A stretch of DNA of 64,000 bases from an uncultured Caulobacterales bacterium (GTDB lineage Bacteria; Pseudomonadota; Alphaproteobacteria; Caulobacterales; Maricaulaceae). The stretch's first letter is position 1. The number at the start of each line of letters is the position of its first letter. Positions 52,062-61,930 of the stretch are shown piece by piece. Location of the stretch: the NCBI GenBank assembly GCA_938009235.1, contig CALLIK010000009.1, forward strand, positions 62,001 to 126,000. The letters run 5' to 3'. The translations under genes and the position numbers were made by a program. The notes under the pieces were generated by a model, which worked only from the letters and a program-made list of their open reading frames with translations, did not search any database and was not told the DNA's origin.

Positions 52062-52538
52062 ATGATTCGATTTTTTGCTATATTGCTTTCTGGTACACTT
52101 GTTTCTGGCTGTTCATTCGGCGGCCCTGTTAGCTCGTATCCTGGATACCAACCCAACTACGGACAGGGCCAATATGTCCGTCCTGAGTGGCTAAACCCAC
52201 AACCCACGCAGCGCATACACAATATCGATGCATGCGAGGCGCGCCTTTATGCTGGTCTTGTGGGACAACACGAGGGTTCGATTTTTATCTCTGGACTGCC
52301 CGGACGCAAACGGATTATCAAACCCGCTGAGTCGGAGACATTTGGATATTCACCAGATGATACGTTTTATGAACAGCTGCCTTATGTTGAAGTGCGTGAG
52401 TTCTTGGCCGGTCAATCCCTTTACGCGTCCACAATCTCTAATATGAGAGATCGCACAAATTTGGGCCCTGAAATTCAAGATCGTTTGACAATTGAACTTG
52501 ATGAAGAGGGATATGTGCAGCAGGTGGATTGCCGCTAA
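52062..52538 (+). CDS. lipoprotein with I78 inhibitor-like C terminus
   Basis: 158-residue predicted lipoprotein: signal peptide with lipobox LVSGC (Cys17), then a Gly/Tyr/Pro/Gln-rich linker. The rest resembles the peptidase inhibitor I78 family: an early Cys (DACEARLYAGLVGQHEG), RKRIIKPAESETFGYS and a C-terminal DRLTIELDEEGYVQQVDCR, where I78 proteins have a D-R-L-N-hydrophobic strand and final Cys. An insertion in the middle makes it longer than typical I78 domains. It would sit in the periplasmic leaflet. Inhibitor activity is inferred. Confidence 0.65.
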   Translation: MIRFFAILLSGTLVSGCSFGGPVSSYPGYQPNYGQGQYVRPEWLNPQPTQRIHNIDACEARLYAGLVGQHEGSIFISGLPGRKRIIKPAESETFGYSPDDTFYEQLPYVEVREFLAGQSLYASTISNMRDRTNLGPEIQDRLTIELDEEGYVQQVDCR

Positions 52539-52573
52539 ATGCGTCTTCAGTTTTTGCGACCGACCTTTAAGCT

Positions 52574-53461
52574 CTAAGCCCGTAGAGCCCGATCATAAGC
52601 CTGTTTAACGGACTGCTCGATTTGCACGGGCTTTGGGTCTGCTAACATTTGCAACACGACTAAATTCTCCGCATAATTATCCATCTGTCGGCACGCCTGT
52701 TTTACTTTGCGGCGAAAAGCTTGAGGCATGCGTGAGCCATAGGTTGCGATAATTTGTTCCGCTGACTGACGTCTAATTCTGAGACCAAGACACGTTGCGA
52801 AACACATCGTGTTCAGAACGATATGGTTTGGGATTTGGGTCGGGCTACCTTTCGCGGTTAGAAACTTAGACATCTCTTCAGGCAAGTTGGCGAGTGTGAA
52901 ACCTTGGCGGCAATAGGCAACGGATATTAATGTTACCATGCGCTGGGCGAGGGGGGTGAGTGCATAGTCGCTTTGAAATTCTCTGATGCGAAGATCTGCA
53001 AGCTGCAAAATTATACGGGCCGCAAAGTATCCTGGCTCGACGCAATCATGCGGATCATAACATAGCTTCGATGGCCCTACGTTGAGGTACGGATTGCCGC
53101 CTGCGGCGAGGGCTTCTAATCTGAATTTGGCGGCCAAATTTGCCGTGTCGACACTATCCCTTGCGGGAATAAGGTCTGTTGGCCAATTGGTCATGTGGCA
53201 ATCAATTTTTATTATGCGGCAGTTATCTTCCGCCCACTCACCAATGGATCGTGTGTCGGGTGTTTTCCAAGATGAGTTTTCCAACCCTGGTTTTTTGTGT
53301 AACGGTGAGGGAACGGTGGGCGGTTGCGGTGACCCATAATTTTGGATCAGCCAGGCCATCACCTCGAAGTTTAATTTGGCGTCCTGTTCGCGGACAAGTC
53401 TGGTTTTCAACATGGCGTATTCATCCCACAAGCCGCGGCCCGGCCATGATGCCAGCAGCAC
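52574..53461 (-). CDS. unrecognised cytoplasmic helical protein
   Basis: 295 residues (278 if the ATG at 53416, MLKTRLVREQ, is used). No family recognised, no signal peptide, no TM. It has many cysteines and a mainly helical character, with pieces such as DCHMTNWPTDLIPARDSVDT, LCYDPHDCVEPGYFAARIIL and SAEQIIATYGSRMPQAFRRK. The later part looks like helical repeats. It lies 14 bases after the ABC-F stop on the same strand, so is likely cotranscribed. Function unknown. Confidence 0.6.
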   Translation of the reverse strand: MLLASWPGRGLWDEYAMLKTRLVREQDAKLNFEVMAWLIQNYGSPQPPTVPSPLHKKPGLENSSWKTPDTRSIGEWAEDNCRIIKIDCHMTNWPTDLIPARDSVDTANLAAKFRLEALAAGGNPYLNVGPSKLCYDPHDCVEPGYFAARIILQLADLRIREFQSDYALTPLAQRMVTLISVAYCRQGFTLANLPEEMSKFLTAKGSPTQIPNHIVLNTMCFATCLGLRIRRQSAEQIIATYGSRMPQAFRRKVKQACRQMDNYAENLVVLQMLADPKPVQIEQSVKQAYDRALRA

Positions 53462-53475
53462 TTAAATCATCCCTG

Positions 53476-55380
53476 TTAATCTAACCCCTCTTGTTTGCGA
53501 GCTTGCTCATATGCTTCAAGTGCCGCGAACCAACTCGCTTCAAGGGTTTCAATCAACGTCTCAGTCTTCGCACGACTTTGCCCTAGTTTCACAGCTTCAT
53601 CGGGGTTTATGGTAAACAAATTTTCCGTTGCGAGACCTTTGTCTATGACAACTAAAGCGGCTTGAGCAGCTTGAATTTTTTTCTCTAACGTCTCTGTTTT
53701 ACGCTTTAAAGGCGCTAGGCCTTGAATGGATCTTGCGCGGTCTTGTCTGTTTCTCTTACGCGAGTTATCGTCTTCAGGCTTCTGTTTTTTAACAGTTTTT
53801 ATTTTCTCCAATTGCAGTTTTCTGTAATCATCTAATGAGCCCTCAAAGTCAGAAACTTTCCCTGAATCGATCAACCACAACCTATCGACGACGGCTTCGA
53901 GCAGGTTTCTGTCATGCGAGATAATGATGACCGCGCCCTCGTAATCATTAAGACTACGAATTAATTCTGCGCGACTATCAATGTCTAAATGGTTAGCGGG
54001 TTCATCTAAAACTAAGAGGTGCGGCTTGTGAAAGCCGATGAGCGAGAACAATAGGCGTGCTTTTTCCCCGCCCGATAAATCTCCCGCAGGTGTTTCCGCA
54101 TTTTCTATGCCGAGACCAAAGCTAGCTAGCCGTGCGCGGCGTTGCGCTTCGGTCGCGTCAGGCATCAGCTCAACCACATGGTCATAGGCGCTGGCGCGCG
54201 GGTTAAGCGCGTCGATTTGGTGTTGCGCGAAATAGCCAATTCGAAGTTTCTTGTTCTTTTTGATGAACCCCGGTTTGGCAGGATCAAGCAACAGCGGAGC
54301 CAACTCGCCCATAATGGCTTTGGCGAAGGTCGACTTACCTTGTCCGTTTTTACCCAAAATTCCGATACGGTCATCGGGGTCAATACGTTGGTTTACATTC
54401 CGCAGAACCACCAAATCCTTATACCCCAAAGCCACATGATCAAACCGAACAATAGGCGGCGAGAGCGCGCGCTCTGGCCCGGGTAAAGAAATAGGCGCAA
54501 TGGGGTCCGAAATAATCGTCGCGACGGGTTTCATCTTCGCGAGTTTTTTAACGCGGCTTTGGGCTTGTTTTGCTTTGGAGGCTGTGGCTTTAAAGCGATT
54601 AACGAAGGCTTCGAGGTGACGGCGTTCATCCTCTTGCTTCGCATTCAAGGCCATATCCATGCGATTGCGTTCTGCCAACTGCCGCTCAAATGTGTCGTAA
54701 TTGCCCGTGTACCCGTAGAGCTTTCGACCCCGTAAATGGGCGATGTGCGTGACGGCCGTATTCAAAAAATCGCGGTCATGAGAGATCACAAAGACGGTAC
54801 CTGAATATTTGCGGATATGGACTTCTAACCAGACTGCGCCTTCAACATCTAAATAGTTAGTTGGCTCATCGAGCAGCAGCAGATCGGGCTGTGCGAATAA
54901 CATCGCGGCGAGGGCGACTCGCATGCGCCATCCACCAGAGAAATCTGAGCAAGGTTTGAGCTGGTCCGCTGCCGTAAAGCCAAGGCCAGAGAGAATTGAC
55001 GCGCCTCGTGCTTCGGCTGAATAGGCGTCTATATCGGACAGCCGCGTATGAATTTCGGCAATCCGCATCGGGTCTGTTGCCGTTTCTGCTTCTTCAAAGA
55101 GGGCTTTGCGTTCGGTGTCAGCATCCAAAACGGTTTGGATTAAGCTTTGTGGACCGCTCGGAACTTCTTGGTCGACGACGCCCAGTTTCATGTTCTTGCG
55201 TAAGTTTATCTCGCCGTCATCGGGACTGATCTCGTCTTTGATCAGGCGGAAAAGCGTAGATTTGCCTGTGCCATTTCGTCCAACAAGCCCGACTTTATGG
55301 CCTTGATTGATAGCTAAGGTCGCTTGTTCGAACAGCGGGCGGCCTTCGATACGATATGTCAGATCATTTATATGTAACAC
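53476..55380 (-). CDS. ABC-F family ATPase (Uup/YheS-like)
   Basis: 634-residue soluble protein with two ABC domains and no TM. Walker A motifs are GRNGTGKST (N-terminal) and GKNGQGKST (C-terminal). Signatures are FSGGWRMRVALA and LSGGEKARLLFS. Walker B segments are LLLLDEPTNYLD and LLVLDEPANHLD. The inter-domain linker (about 240-310) is basic and helical, and the C-terminal coiled coil (TETLEKKIQAAQAALVVIDK) is like that of Uup/YheS. ABC-F proteins act on ribosomes to resolve stalling. It is divergent from ndk. Confidence 0.9.
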   Translation of the reverse strand: MLHINDLTYRIEGRPLFEQATLAINQGHKVGLVGRNGTGKSTLFRLIKDEISPDDGEINLRKNMKLGVVDQEVPSGPQSLIQTVLDADTERKALFEEAETATDPMRIAEIHTRLSDIDAYSAEARGASILSGLGFTAADQLKPCSDFSGGWRMRVALAAMLFAQPDLLLLDEPTNYLDVEGAVWLEVHIRKYSGTVFVISHDRDFLNTAVTHIAHLRGRKLYGYTGNYDTFERQLAERNRMDMALNAKQEDERRHLEAFVNRFKATASKAKQAQSRVKKLAKMKPVATIISDPIAPISLPGPERALSPPIVRFDHVALGYKDLVVLRNVNQRIDPDDRIGILGKNGQGKSTFAKAIMGELAPLLLDPAKPGFIKKNKKLRIGYFAQHQIDALNPRASAYDHVVELMPDATEAQRRARLASFGLGIENAETPAGDLSGGEKARLLFSLIGFHKPHLLVLDEPANHLDIDSRAELIRSLNDYEGAVIIISHDRNLLEAVVDRLWLIDSGKVSDFEGSLDDYRKLQLEKIKTVKKQKPEDDNSRKRNRQDRARSIQGLAPLKRKTETLEKKIQAAQAALVVIDKGLATENLFTINPDEAVKLGQSRAKTETLIETLEASWFAALEAYEQARKQEGLD

Positions 55381-55465
55381 CTGTTGCAGCTAACACGGCT
55401 TTACACCGATGCAAGCCCGCTTTAAGTGCCCGCCAACCCAAATTGCAGCCCAAATGGAGTTTCCA

Positions 55466-55888
55466 ATGGCCATTCAACGTACTTTCTCTATCATTAAGCC
55501 TGACGCAACGAAGCGTAACATCACAGGTAAAGTTAACGCCAAGATCGAAGAAGTCGGTCTACGCATCATCGCTCAGAAGCGTCTACAGCTAACTGAAGCA
55601 CAAGCTGGCGGTTTTTACGCAGTCCATAAAGAGCGTCCATTCTACGGCGATCTTGTTAAATTCATGATGTCTGGCCCAGTCGTTGTTCAGGTTCTCGAAG
55701 GTGAAAACGCCATCGCAGCTTACCGCACAGTTATGGGCGCAACGAACCCAAGCGACGCAGACGCAGGCACAATTCGGGCTGAATTTGCTGAGTCTATCGA
55801 TGCGAACACAGTTCACGGTTCCGATGCACCAGAAACAGCGATCGAAGAAATCGCATTCTTCTTCTCTGAAGACGAAATCGTTGGCTAG
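55466..55888 (+). CDS. ndk: nucleoside diphosphate kinase
   Basis: 140-residue NDK, starting [20 protein letters not shown]. The phosphorylated His117 is in [20 protein letters not shown], and the P-loop-like region in [20 protein letters not shown]. It transfers gamma phosphates between nucleotides. It is monocistronic, with a strong terminator 24 bases downstream. Confidence 0.97.
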   Translation: MAIQRTFSIIKPDATKRNITGKVNAKIEEVGLRIIAQKRLQLTEAQAGGFYAVHKERPFYGDLVKFMMSGPVVVQVLEGENAIAAYRTVMGATNPSDADAGTIRAEFAESIDANTVHGSDAPETAIEEIAFFFSEDEIVG

Positions 55889-55911
55889 GTCTTACTAGAC
55901 ATATACAAACA

Positions 55912-55939
55912 AAAAAGGCCGGGGTGACCCGGCCTTTTT
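55912..55939. terminator. strong bidirectional terminator between ndk and the TadG-like gene
   Basis: AAAAAGGCCGGG (55912-55923) pairs with CCCGGCCTTTTT (55928-55939) around a GTGA loop, with A and T runs on the two sides. It would end both ndk and the convergent TadG-like transcript. Confidence 0.92.
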
Positions 55940-55962
55940 CTTTGTCTGATGTTCGGTTCGGT

Positions 55963-57387
55963 TTAGTTGGATAAGCGTATGATTTCCGTTTGAATGTCGT
56001 TGCCAATCCGTGTGAATGCATCCTCTAACTGTTCTGCATTTTCCGCGGTTAGGAACGTATCTGCATCTGATGCACATTCCGCTAGGAAGGCATAGGCCTG
56101 ATCTCGGACGTCTGTATCAATATACGTATTGGTTTCGTACCCAAAATACCTATTTGTGTCGTAATAGCCTTCAGCCAATGCAAATCCGATACTGTAAATT
56201 TTGACGCCATCATTTTTCATGGCTGTACAGTCTGATACAGATTGAATGTTTCCAGTGGGTTGCCAACTTCCTTCCTCCCAACCATATCCATAAGTAGGTT
56301 CAGTTTCTTGCTCGACTGTATCGTAGTCATAATACCGACACGTTCCTCTCCTGTTGTATCTTTGGCAGACTAAACCGCGCCATTGACCTGTCTCGTCTTC
56401 ATCTACCCATGTGCTGCCACCGCTAGTATTAATTCCATCAGTCATGAAAACCATGAATTTGAGCGGGTCTTTCCCGTGGATATTTGTATGCTCTGTATCC
56501 TCATTTTCAAACCACTCTCTGGCCGTGTCGATTGGAGGGGCTGAATTTGTTCCGCCGTCTGCAGCCATTCTGCCAATGCTGGTTTTCACATTATCTGTGC
56601 CCCAGTTCATGGACACTGTTCGCCCATTAATAGTATCTGTATTATAAGCTAACATGCCTGTTCTAAGGACTTTGTCGTCGTTGGACGATTGGTCTCCTAC
56701 TAAGCTTTTAAGCGTAGTCATGAAATTACTGGCGTGATTTTGTAAGGCTTCAATACGAGGAAGAACGTCGTCTTGATCTTCCCAATCGTTAGAGTTTTCA
56801 GCTAGAACTAATTTTTTATCGTCAAATGCCATTGACCCAGAATTGTCGAGAACCATAATGATAGAGGCTGGATCGTAAAAATCATATTCTTCGTATTTTG
56901 CTGTTGCCTCAGCTTCGAATTCTAAATTGTGATGACCAAAAACCTGCAAGAAAGTTGGCATAGTGTTGCCTGTAACTTTGACACGGGCTTCTTTTGCCGT
57001 TCCGTCATATATGACTTCTACATTCACATTGGACGCGCCACCGTCAACCCAGCCTTTGAACTCATAGCCTAGGTCTTCGGCCGTATAGACTCTGTAACTA
57101 CTGTCGAGGTAACCTTCCTCTTCATTCGGAGTTTCACCTTCTGCAACAGGAACGGGCGGATTAGGTTCGCGTCCATTTGTTTTGACGAAAATTGCAGCTG
57201 CAAGTACTGTTTGATCGGCAATCGATTGACTACGTGATTTAGCATTACTGAGTGTTGAGAAGTCCATGGCGGCGCCCATGCAGCCCATCATCGCGATCGC
57301 GCCCACGGCGAAGCTAATCGCAATATTACCACCACTATCATTGCGATACCGCGCTAGAAGTGAAAGTCCGCGTTTATAATATTTCAT
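55963..57387 (-). CDS. TadG-like pilus assembly protein with VWA domain
   Basis: 474 residues from the ATG at 57387 (GGGGTG upstream). The N terminus is the TadE/TadG type: ARYRNDSGGNIAISFAVGAI, a single hydrophobic helix, then AMDFSTLSNAKSRSQSIADQ. A von Willebrand A domain follows with MIDAS DNSGSMAFDD (about 180) and FMVFMTDGINTSGGS. The C-terminal end includes AYAFLAECASDADTFLTAEN. TadG proteins are exported with Flp pilus systems, but no other tad genes are nearby. It may be an orphan or depend on a distant tad operon. Confidence 0.84.
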   Translation of the reverse strand: MKYYKRGLSLLARYRNDSGGNIAISFAVGAIAMMGCMGAAMDFSTLSNAKSRSQSIADQTVLAAAIFVKTNGREPNPPVPVAEGETPNEEEGYLDSSYRVYTAEDLGYEFKGWVDGGASNVNVEVIYDGTAKEARVKVTGNTMPTFLQVFGHHNLEFEAEATAKYEEYDFYDPASIIMVLDNSGSMAFDDKKLVLAENSNDWEDQDDVLPRIEALQNHASNFMTTLKSLVGDQSSNDDKVLRTGMLAYNTDTINGRTVSMNWGTDNVKTSIGRMAADGGTNSAPPIDTAREWFENEDTEHTNIHGKDPLKFMVFMTDGINTSGGSTWVDEDETGQWRGLVCQRYNRRGTCRYYDYDTVEQETEPTYGYGWEEGSWQPTGNIQSVSDCTAMKNDGVKIYSIGFALAEGYYDTNRYFGYETNTYIDTDVRDQAYAFLAECASDADTFLTAENAEQLEDAFTRIGNDIQTEIIRLSN

Positions 57388-57536
57388 GCCCAAAGCACCC
57401 CAGTACTCATAGCTTCCCCCCCACAGGGTCACTTATAATCACCCCCCCACGGGGTAACTTAGGATGGGCAGTAGTAGAAATATTTTAGAAGGGGGTTATT
57501 AAAGAAAGTTACTAAGCTCTTAACTTGAGTGAAGAG

Positions 57537-58148
57537 TTAACGCCCGGTTACGGCGATCCGTAAGGCATCTGGATAAAGTCCATGTTCTAGGACTTGAACG
57601 CGCTTTGCGAGGCTATCTGCTGTATCCTCTGCGTGGATATGTAGCGACGACTGAGCAATCACTTCACCTTCATCAACACCTTCGCTAACCCAATGCACCG
57701 TACAGCCATGTTCCGTATCTTTGGCCTCAAGGGCGCGTTGATGCGTGTGGAGGCCTTTGTACTTCGGCAGAAGAGACGGATGGATGTTTATGAGCTTCTG
57801 GCTCCATTTTCCAACAAATTCAGATGTCAGGACCCGCATAAAGCCTGCGCAGACGACGAAGTCTATGTCATGCTCGCGTAAAGTCGCGTCTAAAACGTCT
57901 TCGAAACCAGCCCGTGTCTCGAACGACCTGTGATTGACGCAAATCGCCGTGACGCCAAGCGCCTCGGCTTTCGCCAAACCTTTTGCATTAGGACGGTTAG
58001 ATATGACGAGCTGTATGTCGGCGGGATAGTCTGCCGCTTGTGCCGCCTCCAACAAGGCGACCATGTTTGAGCCTGTTCCCGAAATCAGAACGGCTGTCCG
58101 CACGCGCGAGGCTGCCGTGTCAGAAGGCTTAGGCACAAGTTGCGACAC
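57537..58148 (-). CDS. purN: phosphoribosylglycinamide formyltransferase
   Basis: 203-residue GAR transformylase (third step of purine synthesis, uses 10-formyl-THF). It shows [57 protein letters not shown] with the catalytic Asn-His, and [20 protein letters not shown] with the Asp. The N-terminal extension before TAVLISG is about 18 residues. The start overlaps the purM stop by 20 bases. Confidence 0.95.
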   Translation of the reverse strand: MSQLVPKPSDTAASRVRTAVLISGTGSNMVALLEAAQAADYPADIQLVISNRPNAKGLAKAEALGVTAICVNHRSFETRAGFEDVLDATLREHDIDFVVCAGFMRVLTSEFVGKWSQKLINIHPSLLPKYKGLHTHQRALEAKDTEHGCTVHWVSEGVDEGEVIAQSSLHIHAEDTADSLAKRVQVLEHGLYPDALRIAVTGR

Positions 58149-59160
58149 GTTTGAGCTGTCCGATCACATGTGCATTTTCGCCAGCGGCTTCAAGTTGGGC
58201 CAATACATCTGGCATCGCATCAGGTTTCACGCAAAGCACCATGCCGATGCCGCAATTAAAGGCGCGGCGCATTTCGTCTTCTGCGACGCCGCCAGTCTCT
58301 TGCAGCCATTTAAAGACAGCAGGGCGGTCCCACGCGTCGAAGTCAAATTCAGGCACAAGGCCGTCTGGTAACATGCGCGGTGTATTATCTGTCAAACCAC
58401 CGCCCGTGATGTGGGCCAAGCCTGATACCAAGCCTGTGCGGATCAGCGGAATGAGGGATTTGATATAAAGACGTGTTGGCGTCAGCAGGGCTTCGGCCAA
58501 TGGCATATCTGCGAAGGGCGCTAGTGCGTCCCAATCCAGACCAGAGCGGGCGACGATTTTTCGAATCAAAGAATAGCCATTAGAATGCGGGCCAGAGCTT
58601 TCCAAGCCAATCAACATATCGCCTGCATCCATATCAATATGACGCGGCAGCATTGCGTCGCGTTCAACCGCGCCAACAACAAAGCCAGCGAGATCAAAAT
58701 CATCGCCTTCATACATGCCCGGCATTTCAGCCGTTTCACCGCCAACGAGGGCGCAGCCTGCTTGGCGGCAGCCTTCAGCAATACCTGAGACAACTGCGGC
58801 GGCATTGTCTGACGTGAGTTTACCCGTTGCATAATAGTCGAGGAAGAAGAGCGGTTCCGCACCATTTGCCAGAACGTCATTGGCGCACATGGCGACAAGG
58901 TCGATGCCAACAGTGTCGAGGCGGCCAGTATCGATGGCAATGCGGAGCTTTGTGCCGACACCGTCTGTTCCAGAGATTAGGATAGGGTCGGTGTAGCCAG
59001 CCGCTTTCAGATCGAAAGCCCCGCCAAATCCACCAATCGTTCCGTCCGCACCAGGGCGGCGCGTTGACTTCACCATAGGCTTTATTCGATCAACAAGGGC
59101 GTCACCCGCATCAATTGAAACGCCCGCATCGGCGTAAGAGAGACCTTTTTCGTCAGACAT
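58129..59160 (-). CDS. purM: phosphoribosylformylglycinamidine cyclo-ligase
   Basis: 343-residue AIR synthetase (fifth step of purine synthesis, ATP-dependent). Conserved parts are [60 protein letters not shown] and [16 protein letters not shown]. It is upstream of purN on the minus strand and overlaps it. The divergent DUF2066 gene begins 171 bases away. This purMN/DUF2066/hdaA neighbourhood is common in alphaproteobacteria. Confidence 0.96.
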   Translation of the reverse strand: MSDEKGLSYADAGVSIDAGDALVDRIKPMVKSTRRPGADGTIGGFGGAFDLKAAGYTDPILISGTDGVGTKLRIAIDTGRLDTVGIDLVAMCANDVLANGAEPLFFLDYYATGKLTSDNAAAVVSGIAEGCRQAGCALVGGETAEMPGMYEGDDFDLAGFVVGAVERDAMLPRHIDMDAGDMLIGLESSGPHSNGYSLIRKIVARSGLDWDALAPFADMPLAEALLTPTRLYIKSLIPLIRTGLVSGLAHITGGGLTDNTPRMLPDGLVPEFDFDAWDRPAVFKWLQETGGVAEDEMRRAFNCGIGMVLCVKPDAMPDVLAQLEAAGENAHVIGQLKRVATCA

Positions 59161-59330
59161 GTCATTCGTCCTGTTAGTAAGCCGTGGTGTGAGTCAGGCT
59201 GTGCGTAGACATAAGTCTATACATAATTCGGGCGCGTTTGACCACTTTACGAGCTAACGTGCAAGCCAGCGCTGCTTGAAAACTGTGTGCGGGCTTTGCG
59301 TTTGGCGCACTCTAGGCTATCCACTCTCCT

Positions 59331-60341
59331 ATGACGCGTTTTATTTGCCTAGTTTTTACCCTTATCATGCTGACGGCGGTGCCCCGCGCCTTTGCTGGCG
59401 ACCCCTTCACCGTGGGCGGCATAAATGTAGATGCGACGGCCGCAACTGCGATCGAAGCGCAGACAATCGCTATGCAAGAGGGGCAGTTGATTGCCGCAAG
59501 AACATTATTTGAACGTTTGACGTTAGAAGGCGAAAGAGCCGCTAACCCGCTGCCAGAGCTTACCCCCGAAATCGTAGCCCGTATGATTCGCGCCCTAGAG
59601 CCAGGAAAAGAGAAGCGCTCTGCTAATCGCTACCTCGGCGAAATCACTGTTGCGTTTAACCCATCGCAAGTTCAGCAGTTCTTAAAGGACAATGGATTGA
59701 ATCTGATTAGTTCTCAAGCGCGTGAGCGTCTCGTATTGGTGCGCCAAAGTGGTTTACGCGGCAGTAGCAGCGAATTGCAGATCGCACTGTCTGACCCGCG
59801 TTTGTCCTACGCCTTGACGCCCTTGCAATCCGCTTCGCAGGAAGAGTCTGAATTTCTATCTGCTAACCCAACAGATGATGAACTCAAAACCATTGCCGCG
59901 AAATATGGTCTAAACCAAGTTTTGATCATTGATAAACAAGTCGGGAGCTACGCAGCCAATGTGACGGATGTGTCCTTGAGCAGCGGAAATCGTCAGAGCT
60001 ATTACATCTCGGATGCCTACAGCGCCGATGATTTTGCAGACAAGATGATTTCACGACTAGAGGCCGACTGGAAACAAGCTTCCGCTGTTGTCGCAGGCGA
60101 GATGATTACAACACCTGTTTCAGTGCTTTATGCGTCCCACATGGATTGGATCGCCCTACAAGAAGCGATCAATACGTCTGCGCAGATCAAAGGCGCGCGT
60201 CTGGATGCACTGTCCAAAGATGGGGCCTTGATGACCATATCTTATGGCGGCGATATTAACCGCCTTGCCACTGAGCTTCGATTCAAGGGCGTGCTCGTCG
60301 AACAAGACCCGACGCTGGGACTTGTTTTCACACGCTCTTAA
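59331..60341 (+). CDS. exported DUF2066 protein
   Basis: 336-residue DUF2066 protein. A signal peptide lies at about 1-23 (MTRFICLVFTLIMLTAVPRA, cleavage near AFAGD). The body is a repeated alpha-beta pattern with DATAATAIEAQTIAMQEGQL and RYLGEITVAFNPSQVQQFLK, typical of the family. Its role is unknown. It sits just upstream of hdaA, as in many alphaproteobacteria, with a 10-base gap. Confidence 0.85.
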   Translation: MTRFICLVFTLIMLTAVPRAFAGDPFTVGGINVDATAATAIEAQTIAMQEGQLIAARTLFERLTLEGERAANPLPELTPEIVARMIRALEPGKEKRSANRYLGEITVAFNPSQVQQFLKDNGLNLISSQARERLVLVRQSGLRGSSSELQIALSDPRLSYALTPLQSASQEESEFLSANPTDDELKTIAAKYGLNQVLIIDKQVGSYAANVTDVSLSSGNRQSYYISDAYSADDFADKMISRLEADWKQASAVVAGEMITTPVSVLYASHMDWIALQEAINTSAQIKGARLDALSKDGALMTISYGGDINRLATELRFKGVLVEQDPTLGLVFTRS

Positions 60342-60351
60342 TGCGCATCTG

Positions 60352-60978
60352 ATGTCCCAAATACCGCTCAATTTGCGGCCAAAGGCTCACCCGAGTTTTT
60401 CGAACTTTCATGTGTCTCCGGGCAATAGCGCCGCTGTGTCTATGCTGCGGGCGCGTGAGCATTGGACAAGCCCCGCTTTATTGCTGCTCGGGCCAAGCGG
60501 ATCAGGGAAGACCCATTTGGGACAGGCATGGCAGGCGCGCTATTCTGGTGAGTTTATTGATGACGCGCAGGATATGAGCGAGGTCGCGCTTTTCGATATT
60601 ATCAACCGTGTGTTGGCGGGGGACATCTCTGGACTGCTGTTAGCCAGCGATATTGCACCGACGCATTGGGGCGTATCAATGCCTGACTTGAACTCGCGTC
60701 TGAACGCTATGCCGACAATCACGATTGGCGAGCATGATGAGGCGTCCCTTGAGCCGATCTTGCGTGAGTTATTTGAACAGGTTGGCCGCACTGTTGGGCA
60801 AGACGTGGTGGCCTATGTTCTGAGGCAGACTGAACGCTCCGTCGATGTGTTGCGGGAATTGGTTCATGAATTGGACATTGCGGCGGGGTCCACCAAGGCT
60901 GATTTAACCAAAGCTTTTGTTGCAAAATATCTGCGTCAACGCTCAGAACTCGACGCGCTCACCGGCCCAATCGAATAA
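60352..60978 (+). CDS. hdaA: HdaA, DnaA-related regulator of replication
   Basis: 208-residue Hda homologue with the DnaA AAA+ fold but no domain IV. Walker A GPSGSGKT is at 47-54, and sensor and lid regions follow (EASLEPILRELFEQVGRTVG; RSVDVLRELVHELDI). The N-terminal QIPLNLRP is the clamp-binding peptide type of Hda (Q-x-P-L-x-L). With the beta clamp, HdaA stimulates DnaA-ATP hydrolysis and limits re-initiation. The start at 60352 gives the normal length. The 3' end overlaps the convergent SDR gene by 36 bases. Confidence 0.9.
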   Translation: MSQIPLNLRPKAHPSFSNFHVSPGNSAAVSMLRAREHWTSPALLLLGPSGSGKTHLGQAWQARYSGEFIDDAQDMSEVALFDIINRVLAGDISGLLLASDIAPTHWGVSMPDLNSRLNAMPTITIGEHDEASLEPILRELFEQVGRTVGQDVVAYVLRQTERSVDVLRELVHELDIAAGSTKADLTKAFVAKYLRQRSELDALTGPIE

Positions 60979-61683
60979 GTTGCCGCTGTCTGGCGGGCTT
61001 AACCCGTCTACAACACTCAGTAATCTTTCGGCTGAATAGGCCGCGGTAAAGAGCTTGCCCTCTGGCACATTGCCTTGGAAAGGCCGCGATAGCTCGGTGT
61101 CGACTGTGCCCGGATGCAAGCCAACAATGATTTGATCTTTGTGGCGGCGTCCAATTTCAATCGAGAGTGTTTTTAGGACCATGTTCAACGCCGCCTTTGA
61201 AGCGCGGTAGGCGTACCAGCCGCCCAATCGGTTATCTGAAATACTCCCAACCCGCGCGGAGAGTGACGCGAAGACGGCCTTTGCATCGCGGCGAAGCAGC
61301 GGCGTGAAGTATTTAGCGGTCAGGGCAGGACCTGTTGTGTTGATCGCGAAACTTTTGGCGAAACCTTCATGCGACATAGCCCGCATATTTTTCTCAGGCG
61401 CAATGCCGTCGCCTTGCAGCAAGCCCGTTGCGACGAAGATCATATCGAAAGGTTTGACCTCTTGCAGAGCTTGGGTTGCTGCGATGAGGCTGTCCTCGTC
61501 GGTAAAGTCAAATGTCAGATTAGCAACCTTGGGCGAGGGGTGACTACGTCCGCCGCGCGAGAGGGCGTGGATACGGGCGACTTGCGGGCTGTCGACAAGA
61601 TGCTCAACCAAGGCCGCGCCTATACCGCCAGAACTACCGACGACTATGACACGCAAGTTTTCGCCAAAGCTCTCGAAGTTCAT
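60943..61683 (-). CDS. short-chain dehydrogenase (CsgA/C-factor-like)
   Basis: 246-residue SDR. The NAD(P)-binding glycine motif is in [19 protein letters not shown], the Asn-type strand in [15 protein letters not shown], and the catalytic Tyr-x3-Lys in [16 protein letters not shown], with the SDR Ser in [12 protein letters not shown]. It resembles the Myxococcus CsgA-like SDR group. The gene overlaps the DUF2256 gene start by 4 bases on its 5' side and lies near the photolyase gene, an association that suggests a shared repair or light-related pathway (inference). Substrate unknown. Confidence 0.88.
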   Translation of the reverse strand: MNFESFGENLRVIVVGSSGGIGAALVEHLVDSPQVARIHALSRGGRSHPSPKVANLTFDFTDEDSLIAATQALQEVKPFDMIFVATGLLQGDGIAPEKNMRAMSHEGFAKSFAINTTGPALTAKYFTPLLRRDAKAVFASLSARVGSISDNRLGGWYAYRASKAALNMVLKTLSIEIGRRHKDQIIVGLHPGTVDTELSRPFQGNVPEGKLFTAAYSAERLLSVVDGLSPPDSGNLFDWAGERVEF

Positions 61684-61829
61684 GTCGGTTTTCCTTTGCT
61701 ATTGCGGCGACATCGTTCGCTGCAATATTTCACATCATCCCAAACGCGTTCCCATTTTTTACGCCAAGCAAATGGCTTTTCACAGATGGGGCAGATCTTG
61801 GTTGGGAGATTAGGTTTTTTATGAGCCAT
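61680..61829 (-). CDS. DUF2256 zinc-finger-like small protein
   Basis: 49 residues from the ATG at 61829 ([20 protein letters not shown]). Later starts fit best with the family, though ATG at 61844 is possible. Conserved: [20 protein letters not shown] and KYCSERCRR, giving four cysteines (C-x2-C...C-x3-C) that likely bind zinc. The family often lies beside Fe-S photolyases. Here it is divergent from the photolyase gene with 101 bases between and coupled to the SDR gene. Confidence 0.85.
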   Translation of the reverse strand: MAHKKPNLPTKICPICEKPFAWRKKWERVWDDVKYCSERCRRNSKGKPT

Positions 61830-61930
61830 ATACTCTATACGCATGGGCCGCGCGGCTAGAGTGGAAAAGGTCCACATAAATTTGACCGCATAAATTTAGA
61901 CCCAAGACTTGAGCTGTACGTATCAACACC

